Assembly (NCBI GenBank): GCA_031082005.1 | Contig: JAVHLR010000001.1 | Location: 749,251-813,250, forward strand | Length of the DNA: 64,000 bases | From: Patescibacteria group bacterium | GTDB taxonomy: Bacteria > Patescibacteriota > Patescibacteriia > 2-12-FULL-60-25 | Direction: 5' to 3' | Shown here: one piece after another, positions 40,441-50,212 of the stretch | Layout of the letters: the number at the start of each line of letters is the position of its first letter | How positions within the stretch are numbered: position 1 is the stretch's first letter | Program-made: the position numbers and the translations under genes | The notes under the pieces: model-generated | What the model was told of the DNA's origin: nothing | Databases searched by the model: none | What the model saw: the letters and a program-made list of their open reading frames with translations, nothing else

Positions 40441-43400
40441 TTATTTTAAATTCTTAAAGTAATCATATCCCATAAACGGCTGGAATGCGGTCCCAGCATC
40501 ATTATTCTTTGGGTCAGTGATAATGATGCTATTCGTGCGCCACTGCCAATATGCCGCTCGGCCACCGGAGAGCTGCCGATATTCATCTGGGTTTTTCATA
40601 ACATTGTATACATGTTTGGTAAAGTCGCTGCGGTTTTTCACAATGTCCACAAATTGGCCCTGCTCAAGTACATGTTTATCATATGCATGACCGTTACCAA
40701 TTCTTGTCGCAATTGAGGATAGCCTCTCTCGCTGTCCTGTAATTTTGGGCGACATCAACGTATCTGCCGCCATCAAACCTCCGGCACCCATGGCTGTCAT
40801 CCCTAGCGCAGCGTTGACATTACTCAGATTCTGATCCGCAGCATAATTGTTACCTTCTACCAGATTTCCAACAGCAGATCCCCAATTCCAAGTAGCTACA
40901 GTTGCACCAACGGCAGATACCGCGGTGACGGCTCCTGGAATCCAAACCGGTGCATACGCAGTTGCATAGGCAGCGGCGGCAGCCAAGAAAGCAAAATTGC
41001 CATCGGAATCACGATAAACGAGCGGGTTACCGAAAGAGTAACTATAAGAATTATTCGTTTGAGGATTAGACAAATAGGTCTGTTGATCTAGTTCAGTGTT
41101 CTCCTTCAATCCCACCGAATCACCTAACGACCTAAACGCTGCATCTTGCGACAAAAATTTACCTATACTCGGATCATAATACCTCGCGCCCATGTAGCTC
41201 AATTTCGTAGATGCATCATACACATGACCAGCATATTTCCTCTTCGCATCAAACCCCTCCTGTTCATCCAACCTAATCGCTCCATACGGATAATAATCCG
41301 AAGTTTCAGCAATATTCCCAGAGGAATCCGTTATCACGCTAGAACCAGAAAGGTGGTCAGTAAGGACGGTATAGACGGTAGAGGAAGCCCCCGTTCCTTC
41401 AATTGTCACAACCTCGACGCCGTTTAGGAATACATGCTTGGTAGGAGCACCATCGGTTAAATCGTATTCCTTGGTCGGATATATCGTCGTAACCGTACCA
41501 GAAGCATTCTCGACTGACATCTGAATCCTGTTGCCCGATGGATCGTAGGTGTAGGTGGAAGTCGATTGCGAGTCCACATATTGCGTCAGACGGTTCTGAT
41601 AATCCCAAGAAAATGTGCTAACGGGCTCTGTCGGCCCCGAGGCAGTCTCGGCATCTCCGACGGACTGTAAGGCACCGAAAGCTAGCACGCCGGAAGTACT
41701 CTGGTTGTTATATTCCGTCTTGATCCAGTCGGCAGAACGAGTAGTGCTCGCGACGCGGACTTCATCCAAGTATCCAGTCCAATCCGACCAATCGCTCCAG
41801 GAGCTGCCGAAACTTAGGCCAGAAGATCCATCGTAATCCCCTATGCTGAATGAATCGGTACGTGTATTGAGCAATTCACCATCCAGATAAAACTTCATGC
41901 TGGAACCATCGAAGGTGCCAACCACATATTGCCAAGTCGAAGTGGTAAGCTGGGCGGTGCCGAGACCGTAGCTAGTGTCCACTGATCCAAGGGCGAAATT
42001 CAGCGCCGTATCTGAATTCGCATCAATGTAGAAGTTATAGGCGCCCCAGGGATTAACGCTATCTTGGCCATATTGAATCGGTCTGACCCAATCCGGCTGC
42101 GTACCATACTGATTGATCCACAAACTGAACGTTAGTGCTGTCGAGGGCTGGAGCGTAGGCGTGCTGGTGACCGTAACCGTATCCCATGCGTTCGTAAGGT
42201 CTCTAGCTGCGCCAATCTTGCCTGACGCCAAATTAGTCGAACCATGGTTATATCCATCGTTGCTATTGGACGTTGAATCCAGGGTATTATTGTTGAAGTG
42301 CCATACACCCTTGGTGTCGCTATCCCAAACCCCTGTCTTGTTTTGTTGATCGCTGGCTGAAGAATTGCCGAAATACACGAAGAGATTGGTATCCATCACC
42401 GAGGAAAGCGTTGGTACGCTGACCCAAGCAACTAGTTCTCCGGTGGTGGAAGAATAACTCTCGATTTCATGGTCGAACTTAGTCAATCCATCACTTGATG
42501 TGAACAGGATGTCAGAGCCATCACTCTTCCCGACCTCCCCACCATAAGCAATCGTCTTCAAGTCAGCGTCAGTCACCGAGACCAAAAGCGGGAAATCCGT
42601 CAGCGTCGAACCTCCATCCGGGCTTACCCTTGTATGGTCAACGACAATCTGTTTGCGGTTATTCCAGGTGCCGCCCGTCGCGTACCAACCGTTACCGCTG
42701 GCAGTACCGAGTGTGTAGAAAGACGAAGGCGAATCTTGGTTGTCAAAAGCGGTCTTTATCCAATCACCGGAGCGTGTCGTGCTCGCGATATTCACTTCGT
42801 CGATAAATCCATGCCAATCAGCATCCTTATCCCATGAGCTACCGAAGCTCAAACCGTGCGTCGCGTCATAGTTCCCTATCGTGAACATGCTCCATGCACT
42901 TGAGACGAGTTCTCCATCGACGTAAAGCTTCAGATAGGTGCCATCGTATGTACCGACAACGTATTGCCAAGTAGAAGTAGCCAGGGTTGCCGGCGGCCAG
43001 GTACCGTAAGCCGATGAATCTGAGTCCACGTTAAGATTGACGTTCACGTCTGACGCGGTATCTACATAGAAGCCGTAAGAACCCCAAGGCGCTTGGGTAT
43101 CATTGCCATACCACAAAGGCTTGGCCCAATCCGGTTGCTCTCCCGTCTGTTTCATCCACATCGAGATGGTTATCTCGCTTGATGGTTCTAAGGTCGGTGA
43201 TTCAGCCACAGTCGCGGTATCCCAAGAACCCGTAAAGTCACGCGCCTCACCTATCTTGCCGTTCTCCAGGTTAGTCGAACCGCTGTTCGTTCCGTCATTC
43301 CCATAAGAAGTGGAATCATCCAAACTATCGTTGAAATGCCACACACCCTTGGTATCTCCGTCCCATGCGCCGGTCTGGTTCTGCTGGTCAGTAGATGAGG

Positions 43401-46400
43401 CATTGCCGTAATAGAGATAAAGTACCGTATCCGTGGCAGAAGATAGGTTCGGAACGCTGACCCACGCGGTCAACGCACCAGTCGTAGATGAGTAGCTTTC
43501 AATCTCATGATCAAGTTTAGTCGTGCCGTCCGAAAGCGTGAAGAAGAAATCATCTCCACTGGCGATTTCAGCCGATCCTCCGTTCTCGGATGTGCGCAAA
43601 TCAGAATCTACACTGGCGAAAAGCATCGGGAAATCAGTCAAATCACCCGAACCGCTCACCTTGTTGTGGTCAATCGTGATAGCCCGCCGCCGATTCCAAG
43701 TTCCCCCATTGACCGACCAGCCTGAAGTCGAGACTGAAGTCGTTATCAGGTTACCGTTTTCATCGTAAGAGAGGCTTAGACTACCGATAGCTGTTGCTGC
43801 AGAAGGATTAGCGAATAATGATCCAGTATTCCCCGCGTAGGTATATTCACCTAGTTCAGAGCTGGTAAGATTACCGATCGCATCATAACTGAATGAGTTT
43901 TCGTAACCAGAGATGCCCGTCGGAGTGCCTGTGGCCGAAGCCGTAGTAAGCCGGTCAAGGTCATCATAGCCATAATCTACAGTTCGCTCGTTATTCGTAT
44001 CACCCAATTCATCGATCTGGGTTATGTTCCCTACTGCATCATATTCATAAGTCAGATCCTGCGCATGGCTAGAGCTTGGTAGTGCGCTAATTCTCTGCGT
44101 CAATCTGTAAAGCTCTGCCGGATCGTAAGTATTGGTCTGCGCTACCCCATTAGCGAAAGAGATGCTGGCCATTTGGCCGGTAGGCGCATACGTAACATCG
44201 TCAATAATCGAGACGAAAGAACCGTCTGTCGTCTCCTTCTTCTCTATGGACCCGATATACTGACCGCCAGAATAGGTATAGCGTATCTGTGAACCATCAG
44301 GATTAGTTAAAGTCAGACGATTCCCCTGACGATCATACGTGTAAGAAGATGTATAGCCAGTTCCTGCAATCGTCTTAGTTTCGGACGAGAGGAGTTTCCT
44401 GGGATTGAAAGACTCTTCTATTCTTATTGAGGTCGAACTGGCGACACACAGACTACCGATACCGTAATCACAATTATCGTAAGTATAGACCACCTCAGTA
44501 CCTGACTCGCCTGTGTAATCTACGGTCAATAGCCTATTGATATCGTCATAAGTGTAATTAACGGTTTGGCCTGACGGATCTGTCTGGGAAATCAGATTCC
44601 CCGCATCATCGTACGTATAGGACCAAGAACCAAAGGTCTCATCAGCAGAAGCGTGCAGATCTTCGGCCGTCAGCCGATTACCCAGCCCGTCATAAGTGAA
44701 CTCGCGGATGTTAGCTAGTGCGTCCGTGACCTTTGTCAACGAGCCATTACCGTCGTATTCGTAATATGTCTGATAGGTCGTGGTGGCGTTATGCTCATCC
44801 ACTTCAATCAGGCGCTTGTAGGCGTCATAGACCAACTCCTTGGCATGTCCATTGGCGTCCGTCAAAGTAGTTATCCAGTCGCTGTATGTTGACGTCGTAC
44901 TTCCGACTGCATTAGTCACTACATGAACGCGCTGCAAAGGATCATAAGCGTAACTTGTGAAAAGCTCCTGGGTCGAAGTTGGAGAACTCAACGAGGTTCC
45001 AGTTCCGAAATATGGTAACGACTCCCTGTCAAGCAGGCCTAAACTGTTATATTCCCTGTCTTTTATGACATACGAAGACGCAATCGCCGCAGTGTCACGC
45101 GTTTGGATGAGCCTGCCAAGGCCATCGTAATAGCTATAGTTGTCGGCTGTTGTCGTCGAGGTTATCTGTTTTGAATCCAATATACTTACTGCTCCTGGCG
45201 TATCCGTGTAGGTAAATGACTCAATCACGACAAGAGTAGAGCTCGTAGTAAGATCTGGCGCTTTCTGTTGTAAGACGCGATCCAAACCATCGAATATAGT
45301 CTGGCTGATCAGACCATTCGGATCCGTTACCTGCTTCGGTTTACCATTCGTATAATCATATTGGTACTGAGTAACATGGCTCAACGGATCAGTAACTCTA
45401 GCAGGATAAAGATCATACTCATCATTGGTGTACGACGTTACTTTGCCACGAGAATCCGTTGCAGTAGCGACCAGGCCGTAACTGTCATAGGTCTTCTGCA
45501 AATCCACGTATTCACTACCCGTCACCCAATCTTCTTCCTTCGTCTGGTTACCTTCATCCACCGCACCGAAGGACAGCCCATCATAGTAATATTTCGTATC
45601 CTTGACCGTAGCACTATCATGATCGGTCACGGTTATCTGTTTAACAGCCTGCCGAACCGTACTTGAAGCGCTCGACGCATAAGATATCGAGGTCGTATGT
45701 TCGTCGGATCCGGAATCACTAAATGTACCATTATCACTTCCAACAACAAGCCCGTATTCGACTTTTTCGGTCAAATTGCCAGTAGAGCCATCATACGTGT
45801 AGGTTACAGCCTTATCCTTATGGCTCGAATCACCATCGTAAGTATAATCTACTGTTTGAGCCAGCTTCAAGAAATCCGCATCGCTATCCGATATTGAAGA
45901 GCTGTCCCATTTATTTATCGTCTTTTGGTAAAGGTTACCGCTTACGTCATATTTCTCTACCCTGTAAACCCTGCCAATCTTCGCGAATTCATCATTATAC
46001 TCGCCGTGCGCGCTATCACTTGAGTTTCCTTGGTGGAAATAAGTTTTTGTAACATTACCCTGAGCGTCAACCACAGTGGAACTGGCAAAACCCGCAAATC
46101 TCGTGTCATGGCCTCCATTATAATATCGCTCTGCCCCGCTATAACTATATGTCGTGGTTGCGATATTACCGAAAGCGTCATCAACTGCTATAGCTGAAAC
46201 AGTCGGCAAGTAACTAGGCGATTTATTCGCGATACCGCCACCCTCATTGGTATATTGAGCGATGGGTTTATAGGTGAACGAAACACAACCTCCTTCAGGA
46301 AAGGTTATCCTATGCAATAAGCTATTTGTCGTTCCGTCGTTTGATTTCGCTTCGTAAACGCTCGTCCCAGCATCATAACTACGGACGAAGTCTGGCATAC

Positions 46401-48576
46401 CATCCCCATCTACATCTGTAATGAAATATCCAGCATTCGTTCCCGGGTAAACACTGAATTGCACGGGTGGTAGCCAGTCAGAATCAGAATCCCATCCATG
46501 ACCGTTATTTATATATGCCTCATTTGTGTAATGGCCTGCACCGTCGTCATAACCTCGAATGATGTCCGGTAAACCATCACCATTGATATCTACAACCCTA
46601 TAACCGATATCCTGAAAAGTATTCGACATGAGCAATACCGGCGGATACCAACTCGAATCAGAATCCCATCCATGGCCATTATTGATCCATGCCTCATAAA
46701 CGTTCGAGCCTGCATTGTAACTCCGGATCATGTCTGGTAGGCCATCTCCGTTAACATCGGTGATGACATAACCTAAATCCTGACCAGTATTCGTCGTGAG
46801 CAATACCGGCGGATACCAACTCGAATCAGAATCCCATCCATGGCCATTATTGATCCATGCCTCATAAACGTTCGAGCCTGCATTGTAACTCCGGATCATG
46901 TCTGGTAGGCCATCTCCGTTTATGTCTGATATCCGATACCCTGTATCATTCGTACTGTCTGTAGCAAATATCCCGGGCGGAATCCAAGTTGAATCGTAAT
47001 CCCAACCGCTACCTGTATTTATCCATGCGCCATAATAATCAGAGCCCGCATGATAGCCCCTGATTATGTCAGCATATCCATCACCGTTTACGTCTACTAT
47101 GCGATATCCCAAATCCTGAAAAGTATTTGTTGCTAGCTCCACGGGTGGATACCAAGTGGAATCTGATGTCCATCCATGACCATTGTTGATCCATGCCTCA
47201 TAAAAATATGCTCCCGCATAATAACTCCGGATCATTTCAGGCAGACCGTCGCCATTTACATCTCCAACTCTGTAACCCAAATCTTGGAACGTATTTGTCG
47301 TCAGCATCACTGGCGGATACCAAGTCGAACTTGTTGACCAACCAGGAATTTGGCTTGAATAGCTAAAAGTTGTCGTTGGTGACACGATTGGGTCCTCACT
47401 CTCATCGACACCAGTCTCTACAACCGTTGCAAGAAGCGACCTGTATCCATTATCACCAGCTTCATATCCGAAAGAATAACTACGCACAAGCGATCCACCT
47501 ACCTTGACGTCAATTTCACTAATACGGTGCTCACTCCTTACATCAAAACCCGTCTTTGTTGATGTTGCGATGTCGTCTCTAGTGCTCGTGACGAAATCAA
47601 CCTCAAAAATTCCATCCGTCTCTCCGTTCCCCGTGTAAATAATGGAGGATGGATATATCTGACCAGATTCTTTTGTGTAAGTATATTTTATGTAGTTATC
47701 GTTAGTATCACGCGCCTCCTCGAGCATCCACTTGTAGACACGAGTGGCATCTTCAGGATCATCTTGTCGAGAAGAAGTTGTGTAACCGAACTTATACTGC
47801 GTTCCACCCTTTCCTTGCACGATCCATTGATTAGTAGAACTCGTAAAGGTATAGACACGGAAACTGCCCTCTTCAGTTCTGGGTACGAATACCTGAGCAT
47901 CCGTAGTTGTCGCCAGTTCGTTATCCCAATAAGAACTAAAAAAATCGGGTGTTGAAGTAGAATAAAGCCGATCTACGCCCATTTTTTGATTCCGCACGAT
48001 GTATGGGATGTTGTCGGACCAGTTACTGCCGTAAATACCGCCCTCCTGCCTACTCTGGCTGTCATACACAATTTTCAAGTCTGGCTGCAATCCCAGCCTC
48101 CCAGGAGGCACAGAGATCCTGTATTCATAGATCAAATCTCCAGTATTTGATTGCACGTTTGGCAGATTCGCCTTCGCTGAACCACCCAAGCCCTGTTGCG
48201 TCTCTTGAAAACCTAAAGGATCATCTCCACCTATCTGTATAGAAGTCATTGCAGTCTGTCCCGGTAAATCAGACTCTTCGGTAGGAGCCTCCTTCTTAGT
48301 CTTCTCTACATCTGCTGCAATACCATTATCAGTTATTTGAGTATCGTCAAAACCTTGTACTTGCTCATTTTGAGCGTCAAAACTTGTTGGGATCGAGTCT
48401 CCCGGTGTTTCATTTAAAAAATCGCCGACTGTTGTGTTGTCGACGATACCCACCTGTTCTTCCGTAGCTGCGAGAAGCAGGTTCGCATTGGGCGCCATTA
48501 AACCCAGAATTAAAAAAATAACAGCCATCGTTCGTGGCAATGAGCCTGTTCTTTGATTCCTCATATGTTTAAACAT
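40441..48576 (-). CDS. secreted RHS-repeat polymorphic toxin
   Basis: A 2,711-residue protein. Order (approximate residues): signal peptide (1-35); SpvB-like segment (110-190); about six FG-GAP/VCBS repeats with DVNGDGLPDMIRSY (415-730); YD/RHS repeats such as TYDGLGN and YTYDDAGN (760-1610); two ~350-residue DUF2341 plus LamG-like modules (about 1610-2310); the RHS core with KLSYMGARYYDPSIGKFLSQD (near 2460); a hydrophobic pre-toxin region; and a C-terminal toxin domain (last ~100 residues) with GHAYDKHV, DEYRQLSGGRAAYW and DAGTAFQP, resembling BECR-type nucleases. The RHS shell should encapsulate the tip. The start at 48576 has AGGTGG 8 nt upstream; an open frame to 48606 overlaps the dsbA terminator. 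Codon use is AT-richer than in the neighbours. Confidence 0.92.
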   Translation of the reverse strand: MFKHMRNQRTGSLPRTMAVIFLILGLMAPNANLLLAATEEQVGIVDNTTVGDFLNETPGDSIPTSFDAQNEQVQGFDDTQITDNGIAADVEKTKKEAPTEESDLPGQTAMTSIQIGGDDPLGFQETQQGLGGSAKANLPNVQSNTGDLIYEYRISVPPGRLGLQPDLKIVYDSQSRQEGGIYGSNWSDNIPYIVRNQKMGVDRLYSTSTPDFFSSYWDNELATTTDAQVFVPRTEEGSFRVYTFTSSTNQWIVQGKGGTQYKFGYTTSSRQDDPEDATRVYKWMLEEARDTNDNYIKYTYTKESGQIYPSSIIYTGNGETDGIFEVDFVTSTRDDIATSTKTGFDVRSEHRISEIDVKVGGSLVRSYSFGYEAGDNGYRSLLATVVETGVDESEDPIVSPTTTFSYSSQIPGWSTSSTWYPPVMLTTNTFQDLGYRVGDVNGDGLPEMIRSYYAGAYFYEAWINNGHGWTSDSTWYPPVELATNTFQDLGYRIVDVNGDGYADIIRGYHAGSDYYGAWINTGSGWDYDSTWIPPGIFATDSTNDTGYRISDINGDGLPDMIRSYNAGSNVYEAWINNGHGWDSDSSWYPPVLLTTNTGQDLGYVITDVNGDGLPDMIRSYNAGSNVYEAWINNGHGWDSDSSWYPPVLLMSNTFQDIGYRVVDINGDGLPDIIRGYDDGAGHYTNEAYINNGHGWDSDSDWLPPVQFSVYPGTNAGYFITDVDGDGMPDFVRSYDAGTSVYEAKSNDGTTNSLLHRITFPEGGCVSFTYKPIAQYTNEGGGIANKSPSYLPTVSAIAVDDAFGNIATTTYSYSGAERYYNGGHDTRFAGFASSTVVDAQGNVTKTYFHQGNSSDSAHGEYNDEFAKIGRVYRVEKYDVSGNLYQKTINKWDSSSISDSDADFLKLAQTVDYTYDGDSSHKDKAVTYTYDGSTGNLTEKVEYGLVVGSDNGTFSDSGSDEHTTSISYASSASSTVRQAVKQITVTDHDSATVKDTKYYYDGLSFGAVDEGNQTKEEDWVTGSEYVDLQKTYDSYGLVATATDSRGKVTSYTNDEYDLYPARVTDPLSHVTQYQYDYTNGKPKQVTDPNGLISQTIFDGLDRVLQQKAPDLTTSSTLVVIESFTYTDTPGAVSILDSKQITSTTTADNYSYYDGLGRLIQTRDTAAIASSYVIKDREYNSLGLLDRESLPYFGTGTSLSSPTSTQELFTSYAYDPLQRVHVVTNAVGSTTSTYSDWITTLTDANGHAKELVYDAYKRLIEVDEHNATTTYQTYYEYDGNGSLTKVTDALANIREFTYDGLGNRLTAEDLHASADETFGSWSYTYDDAGNLISQTDPSGQTVNYTYDDINRLLTVDYTGESGTEVVYTYDNCDYGIGSLCVASSTSIRIEESFNPRKLLSSETKTIAGTGYTSSYTYDRQGNRLTLTNPDGSQIRYTYSGGQYIGSIEKKETTDGSFVSIIDDVTYAPTGQMASISFANGVAQTNTYDPAELYRLTQRISALPSSSHAQDLTYEYDAVGNITQIDELGDTNNERTVDYGYDDLDRLTTASATGTPTGISGYENSFSYDAIGNLTSSELGEYTYAGNTGSLFANPSAATAIGSLSLSYDENGNLITTSVSTSGWSVNGGTWNRRRAITIDHNKVSGSGDLTDFPMLFASVDSDLRTSENGGSAEIASGDDFFFTLSDGTTKLDHEIESYSSTTGALTAWVSVPNLSSATDTVLYLYYGNASSTDQQNQTGAWDGDTKGVWHFNDSLDDSTSYGNDGTNSGSTNLENGKIGEARDFTGSWDTATVAESPTLEPSSEITISMWMKQTGEQPDWAKPLWYGNDTQAPWGSYGFYVDTASDVNVNLNVDSDSSAYGTWPPATLATSTWQYVVGTYDGTYLKLYVDGELVSSAWSMFTIGNYDATHGLSFGSSWDKDADWHGFIDEVNIASTTRSGDWIKTAFDNQDSPSSFYTLGTASGNGWYATGGTWNNRKQIVVDHTRVSPDGGSTLTDFPLLVSVTDADLKTIAYGGEVGKSDGSDILFTSSDGLTKFDHEIESYSSTTGELVAWVSVPTLSSVMDTNLFVYFGNSSASDQQNKTGVWDSDTKGVWHFNNNTLDSTSNSNDGYNHGSTNLASGKIGAARDLTNAWDTVTVTSTPTLQPSTALTFSLWINQYGTQPDWVRPIQYGQDSVNPWGAYNFYIDANSDTALNFALGSVDTSYGLGTAQLTTSTWQYVVGTFDGSSMKFYLDGELLNTRTDSFSIGDYDGSSGLSFGSSWSDWSDWTGYLDEVRVASTTRSADWIKTEYNNQSTSGVLAFGALQSVGDAETASGPTEPVSTFSWDYQNRLTQYVDSQSTSTYTYDPSGNRIQMSVENASGTVTTIYPTKEYDLTDGAPTKHVFLNGVEVVTIEGTGASSTVYTVLTDHLSGSSVITDSSGNIAETSDYYPYGAIRLDEQEGFDAKRKYAGHVYDASTKLSYMGARYYDPSIGKFLSQDAAFRSLGDSVGLKENTELDQQTYLSNPQTNNSYSYSFGNPLVYRDSDGNFAFLAAAAAYATAYAPVWIPGAVTAVSAVGATVATWNWGSAVGNLVEGNNYAADQNLSNVNAALGMTAMGAGGLMAADTLMSPKITGQRERLSSIATRIGNGHAYDKHVLEQGQFVDIVKNRSDFTKHVYNVMKNPDEYRQLSGGRAAYWQWRTNSIIITDPKNNDAGTAFQPFMGYDYFKNLK
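46629..46752 (-). repeat. 124-bp direct repeat inside the RHS gene (copy 1)
   Basis: Identical by eye to 46797-46920. The offset is 168 bp, one 56-residue FG-GAP repeat unit. The identity at DNA level indicates recent duplication or gene conversion. Confidence 0.85.
46797..46920 (-). repeat. 124-bp direct repeat inside the RHS gene (copy 2)
   Basis: Second copy of the repeat at 46629-46752, in frame with it. Confidence 0.85.
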
Positions 48577-48603
48577 ATATTTTACCACCTTTCTCCGCCA
48601 TAC

Positions 48604-48678
48604 CAAAATCCGCCCTAAGAGGCGGATTTTGTGTTTCGAATTTATGTTCTATTTCAGCGCCGCATCAATCATGGTCTT
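48604..48678 (-). repeat. direct repeat: dsbA 3' end and terminator (right, native copy)
   Basis: Native end of dsbA (stop at 48649-48651) and its terminator hairpin CAAAATCCGCC/GGCGGATTTTG (48604-48631). It is matched by 39130-39203, so the two copies bracket the whole RHS locus. Confidence 0.85.
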
Positions 48679-49461
48679 GAAGTTGGCGAACGGCTGTGCG
48701 CCAGAAACCAACTGACCGTTTACGAACGTCGCAGGAGTACCCTGTACGCCAGCTGAAGCGCCTTCGTTCTGGTCTTGAGCGACCTTATCCTCATATTTAT
48801 CCGAATCAAGACAGGACTTGAACTTGGTCTTATCCAATCCGATATCAGCGGCCATCTGGACAAAGCCGTCTTCAGACAGACCCTCTGCCGTGAACATCTT
48901 ATCGTGCATTGACCAGAAAGCCTTATTGCCTCCCAATTCAGCCGCACACTCTGATGCTTCCGCTGCCTTTTGCGCGTTCGGATGGATCGAGGTCAAGGGG
49001 AAGTGGCGATAAACCAACCTGACGCTGTCTTTATATTCGCTCAATATCTGCTCGACCGTCTCGAAATGGCGCACGCAATATGGGCACTCGAAATCTGAAT
49101 ACTCGATAATCGTTACTTTGGCGTTTGCTGGTCCAAGAATGTGATCCGTTTTCTCGTCGACTGGTTTGACCGGACCTGCGACCGGTTCCTGACCTGTACC
49201 GTCATCGGTCGGCTGTTCGACAGCGCTCGGATTCTGCGCAACGGGCTGGGTGGCTGCCGTGGCTACTCCCGGCAATACTCCTCCGGTCGAAACCGCCCAT
49301 ACGAAATAAACCAACATCAGGGTCGTGCTTGCAGCGATACCGCCCAACAAACCCATATAAAACATGGTCTTCGGCGGTCCATCCAACAGGCCAGTCAGGG
49401 ATGCGGCTTGCTCCCCCTGCTTGATATCCTGCATTTCTTTGTTTTCTTCTAGCATGCTCAT
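48649..49461 (-). CDS. DsbA-like thiol-disulfide oxidoreductase, membrane-anchored
   Basis: A 270-residue protein: a cytoplasmic N-terminus, one transmembrane helix (about 34-58), a Pro/Gln/Thr-rich linker (60-105) and an extracytoplasmic DsbA-like thioredoxin fold. The active site C126-P-Y-C129 is in DFECPYCVRHF, the cis-Pro loop is QGTPATFVNG, and RLVYRHFPLTSIHPNA is typical of the DsbA/Com1 group. It should form or isomerise disulfides in exported proteins such as the Cys-containing secreted proteins of this window. It is the last gene of the trxB-dsbA-dsbA series, and its 3' end is the probable integration site of the RHS locus. Confidence 0.92.
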   Translation of the reverse strand: MSMLEENKEMQDIKQGEQAASLTGLLDGPPKTMFYMGLLGGIAASTTLMLVYFVWAVSTGGVLPGVATAATQPVAQNPSAVEQPTDDGTGQEPVAGPVKPVDEKTDHILGPANAKVTIIEYSDFECPYCVRHFETVEQILSEYKDSVRLVYRHFPLTSIHPNAQKAAEASECAAELGGNKAFWSMHDKMFTAEGLSEDGFVQMAADIGLDKTKFKSCLDSDKYEDKVAQDQNEGASAGVQGTPATFVNGQLVSGAQPFANFKTMIDAALK

Positions 49462-49532
49462 ACTTAGTCTTTTGTTAATAACAATGCGCTGTTCATGATA
49501 AACGACAGTCGATACTTAATCCACCCAATTGG

Positions 49533-50204
49533 TCAAGACCTGTTCAGGAGGGAGTCCAACTCTTGCTTCCAACCTGCCTCGTCCATACCTCCCACGATCT
49601 TCAAATCGCCCAAGAAGAAAGTCGGCGTGCCTTCCACGCGATTCCGCTCCGCTTCCGCCTCGTCTGCCTGGACTTTACGCAAGAATTGCTCTCCGGCTAG
49701 ACAGCCGCCGAATTTCTGTTCATCCAACTTCATGAGTTTGGCGTAATCCACGAACAGATTGAAAGGCGCCGGATTATCTTCCCATTGCGACTGGAGATCG
49801 AACAGCTTGTCGTGATATTCCCAGAACTTTCCCTGATCCTCGGCACACCTCGCAGCCAAAGCCGCCATTCTCGAGTTCTGATGTATCGACGACAACGGAT
49901 AATCGTTCCACACGAAACGCACGCGGTCGCCGTATTTATCCATCGCATATCGTGTGCCGGCTTCAGCATCCTTACAGGCAGGACACTGGAAATCGCTGAA
50001 GATCCTGACGACGTATTTCGATTCACCCGGGCCACGGGCCGGATCGTTGTCGTCAGAAAACGACAGACCCTCCACCCTTTCTCCTCGCGGCCGGATCGAA
50101 GCCGAAGGACCAGACACGATAGCTACGACAATCCCGACTATTGCCAAAACCACCAAGGCGACCGTCCCTAACAAAAAATATTTTTGGATATCTTTCTCCT
50201 GCAT
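49533..50204 (-). CDS. second DsbA-like oxidoreductase, membrane-anchored
   Basis: A 223-residue protein: an N-terminal transmembrane helix (about 10-31), a short linker and a DsbA-like domain. The active site is C74-P-A-C77 (FQCPACKDAE), and the cis-Pro loop is VEGTPTFFLG. VRFVWNDYPLSSIHQNS is equivalent to the RHFPLTSIHPNA stretch of its neighbour. The different dipeptide between the cysteines (PA versus PY) implies a different redox potential, so the pair may divide oxidation and isomerisation. It lies 8 bp after the TrxB-like gene. Confidence 0.92.
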   Translation of the reverse strand: MQEKDIQKYFLLGTVALVVLAIVGIVVAIVSGPSASIRPRGERVEGLSFSDDNDPARGPGESKYVVRIFSDFQCPACKDAEAGTRYAMDKYGDRVRFVWNDYPLSSIHQNSRMAALAARCAEDQGKFWEYHDKLFDLQSQWEDNPAPFNLFVDYAKLMKLDEQKFGGCLAGEQFLRKVQADEAEAERNRVEGTPTFFLGDLKIVGGMDEAGWKQELDSLLNRS

Positions 50205-50212
50205 AAACGTTC

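Noticed and set aside
41146..45897. Plus-strand ORFs opposite the RHS gene
   Set aside because: All are short shadow frames in a gene with continuous, repeat-rich coding on the minus strand.
48577..48606. Upstream extension of the RHS gene
   Set aside because: It overlaps the dsbA terminator hairpin. AGGTGG is correctly spaced from the ATG at 48576, which starts the signal peptide.
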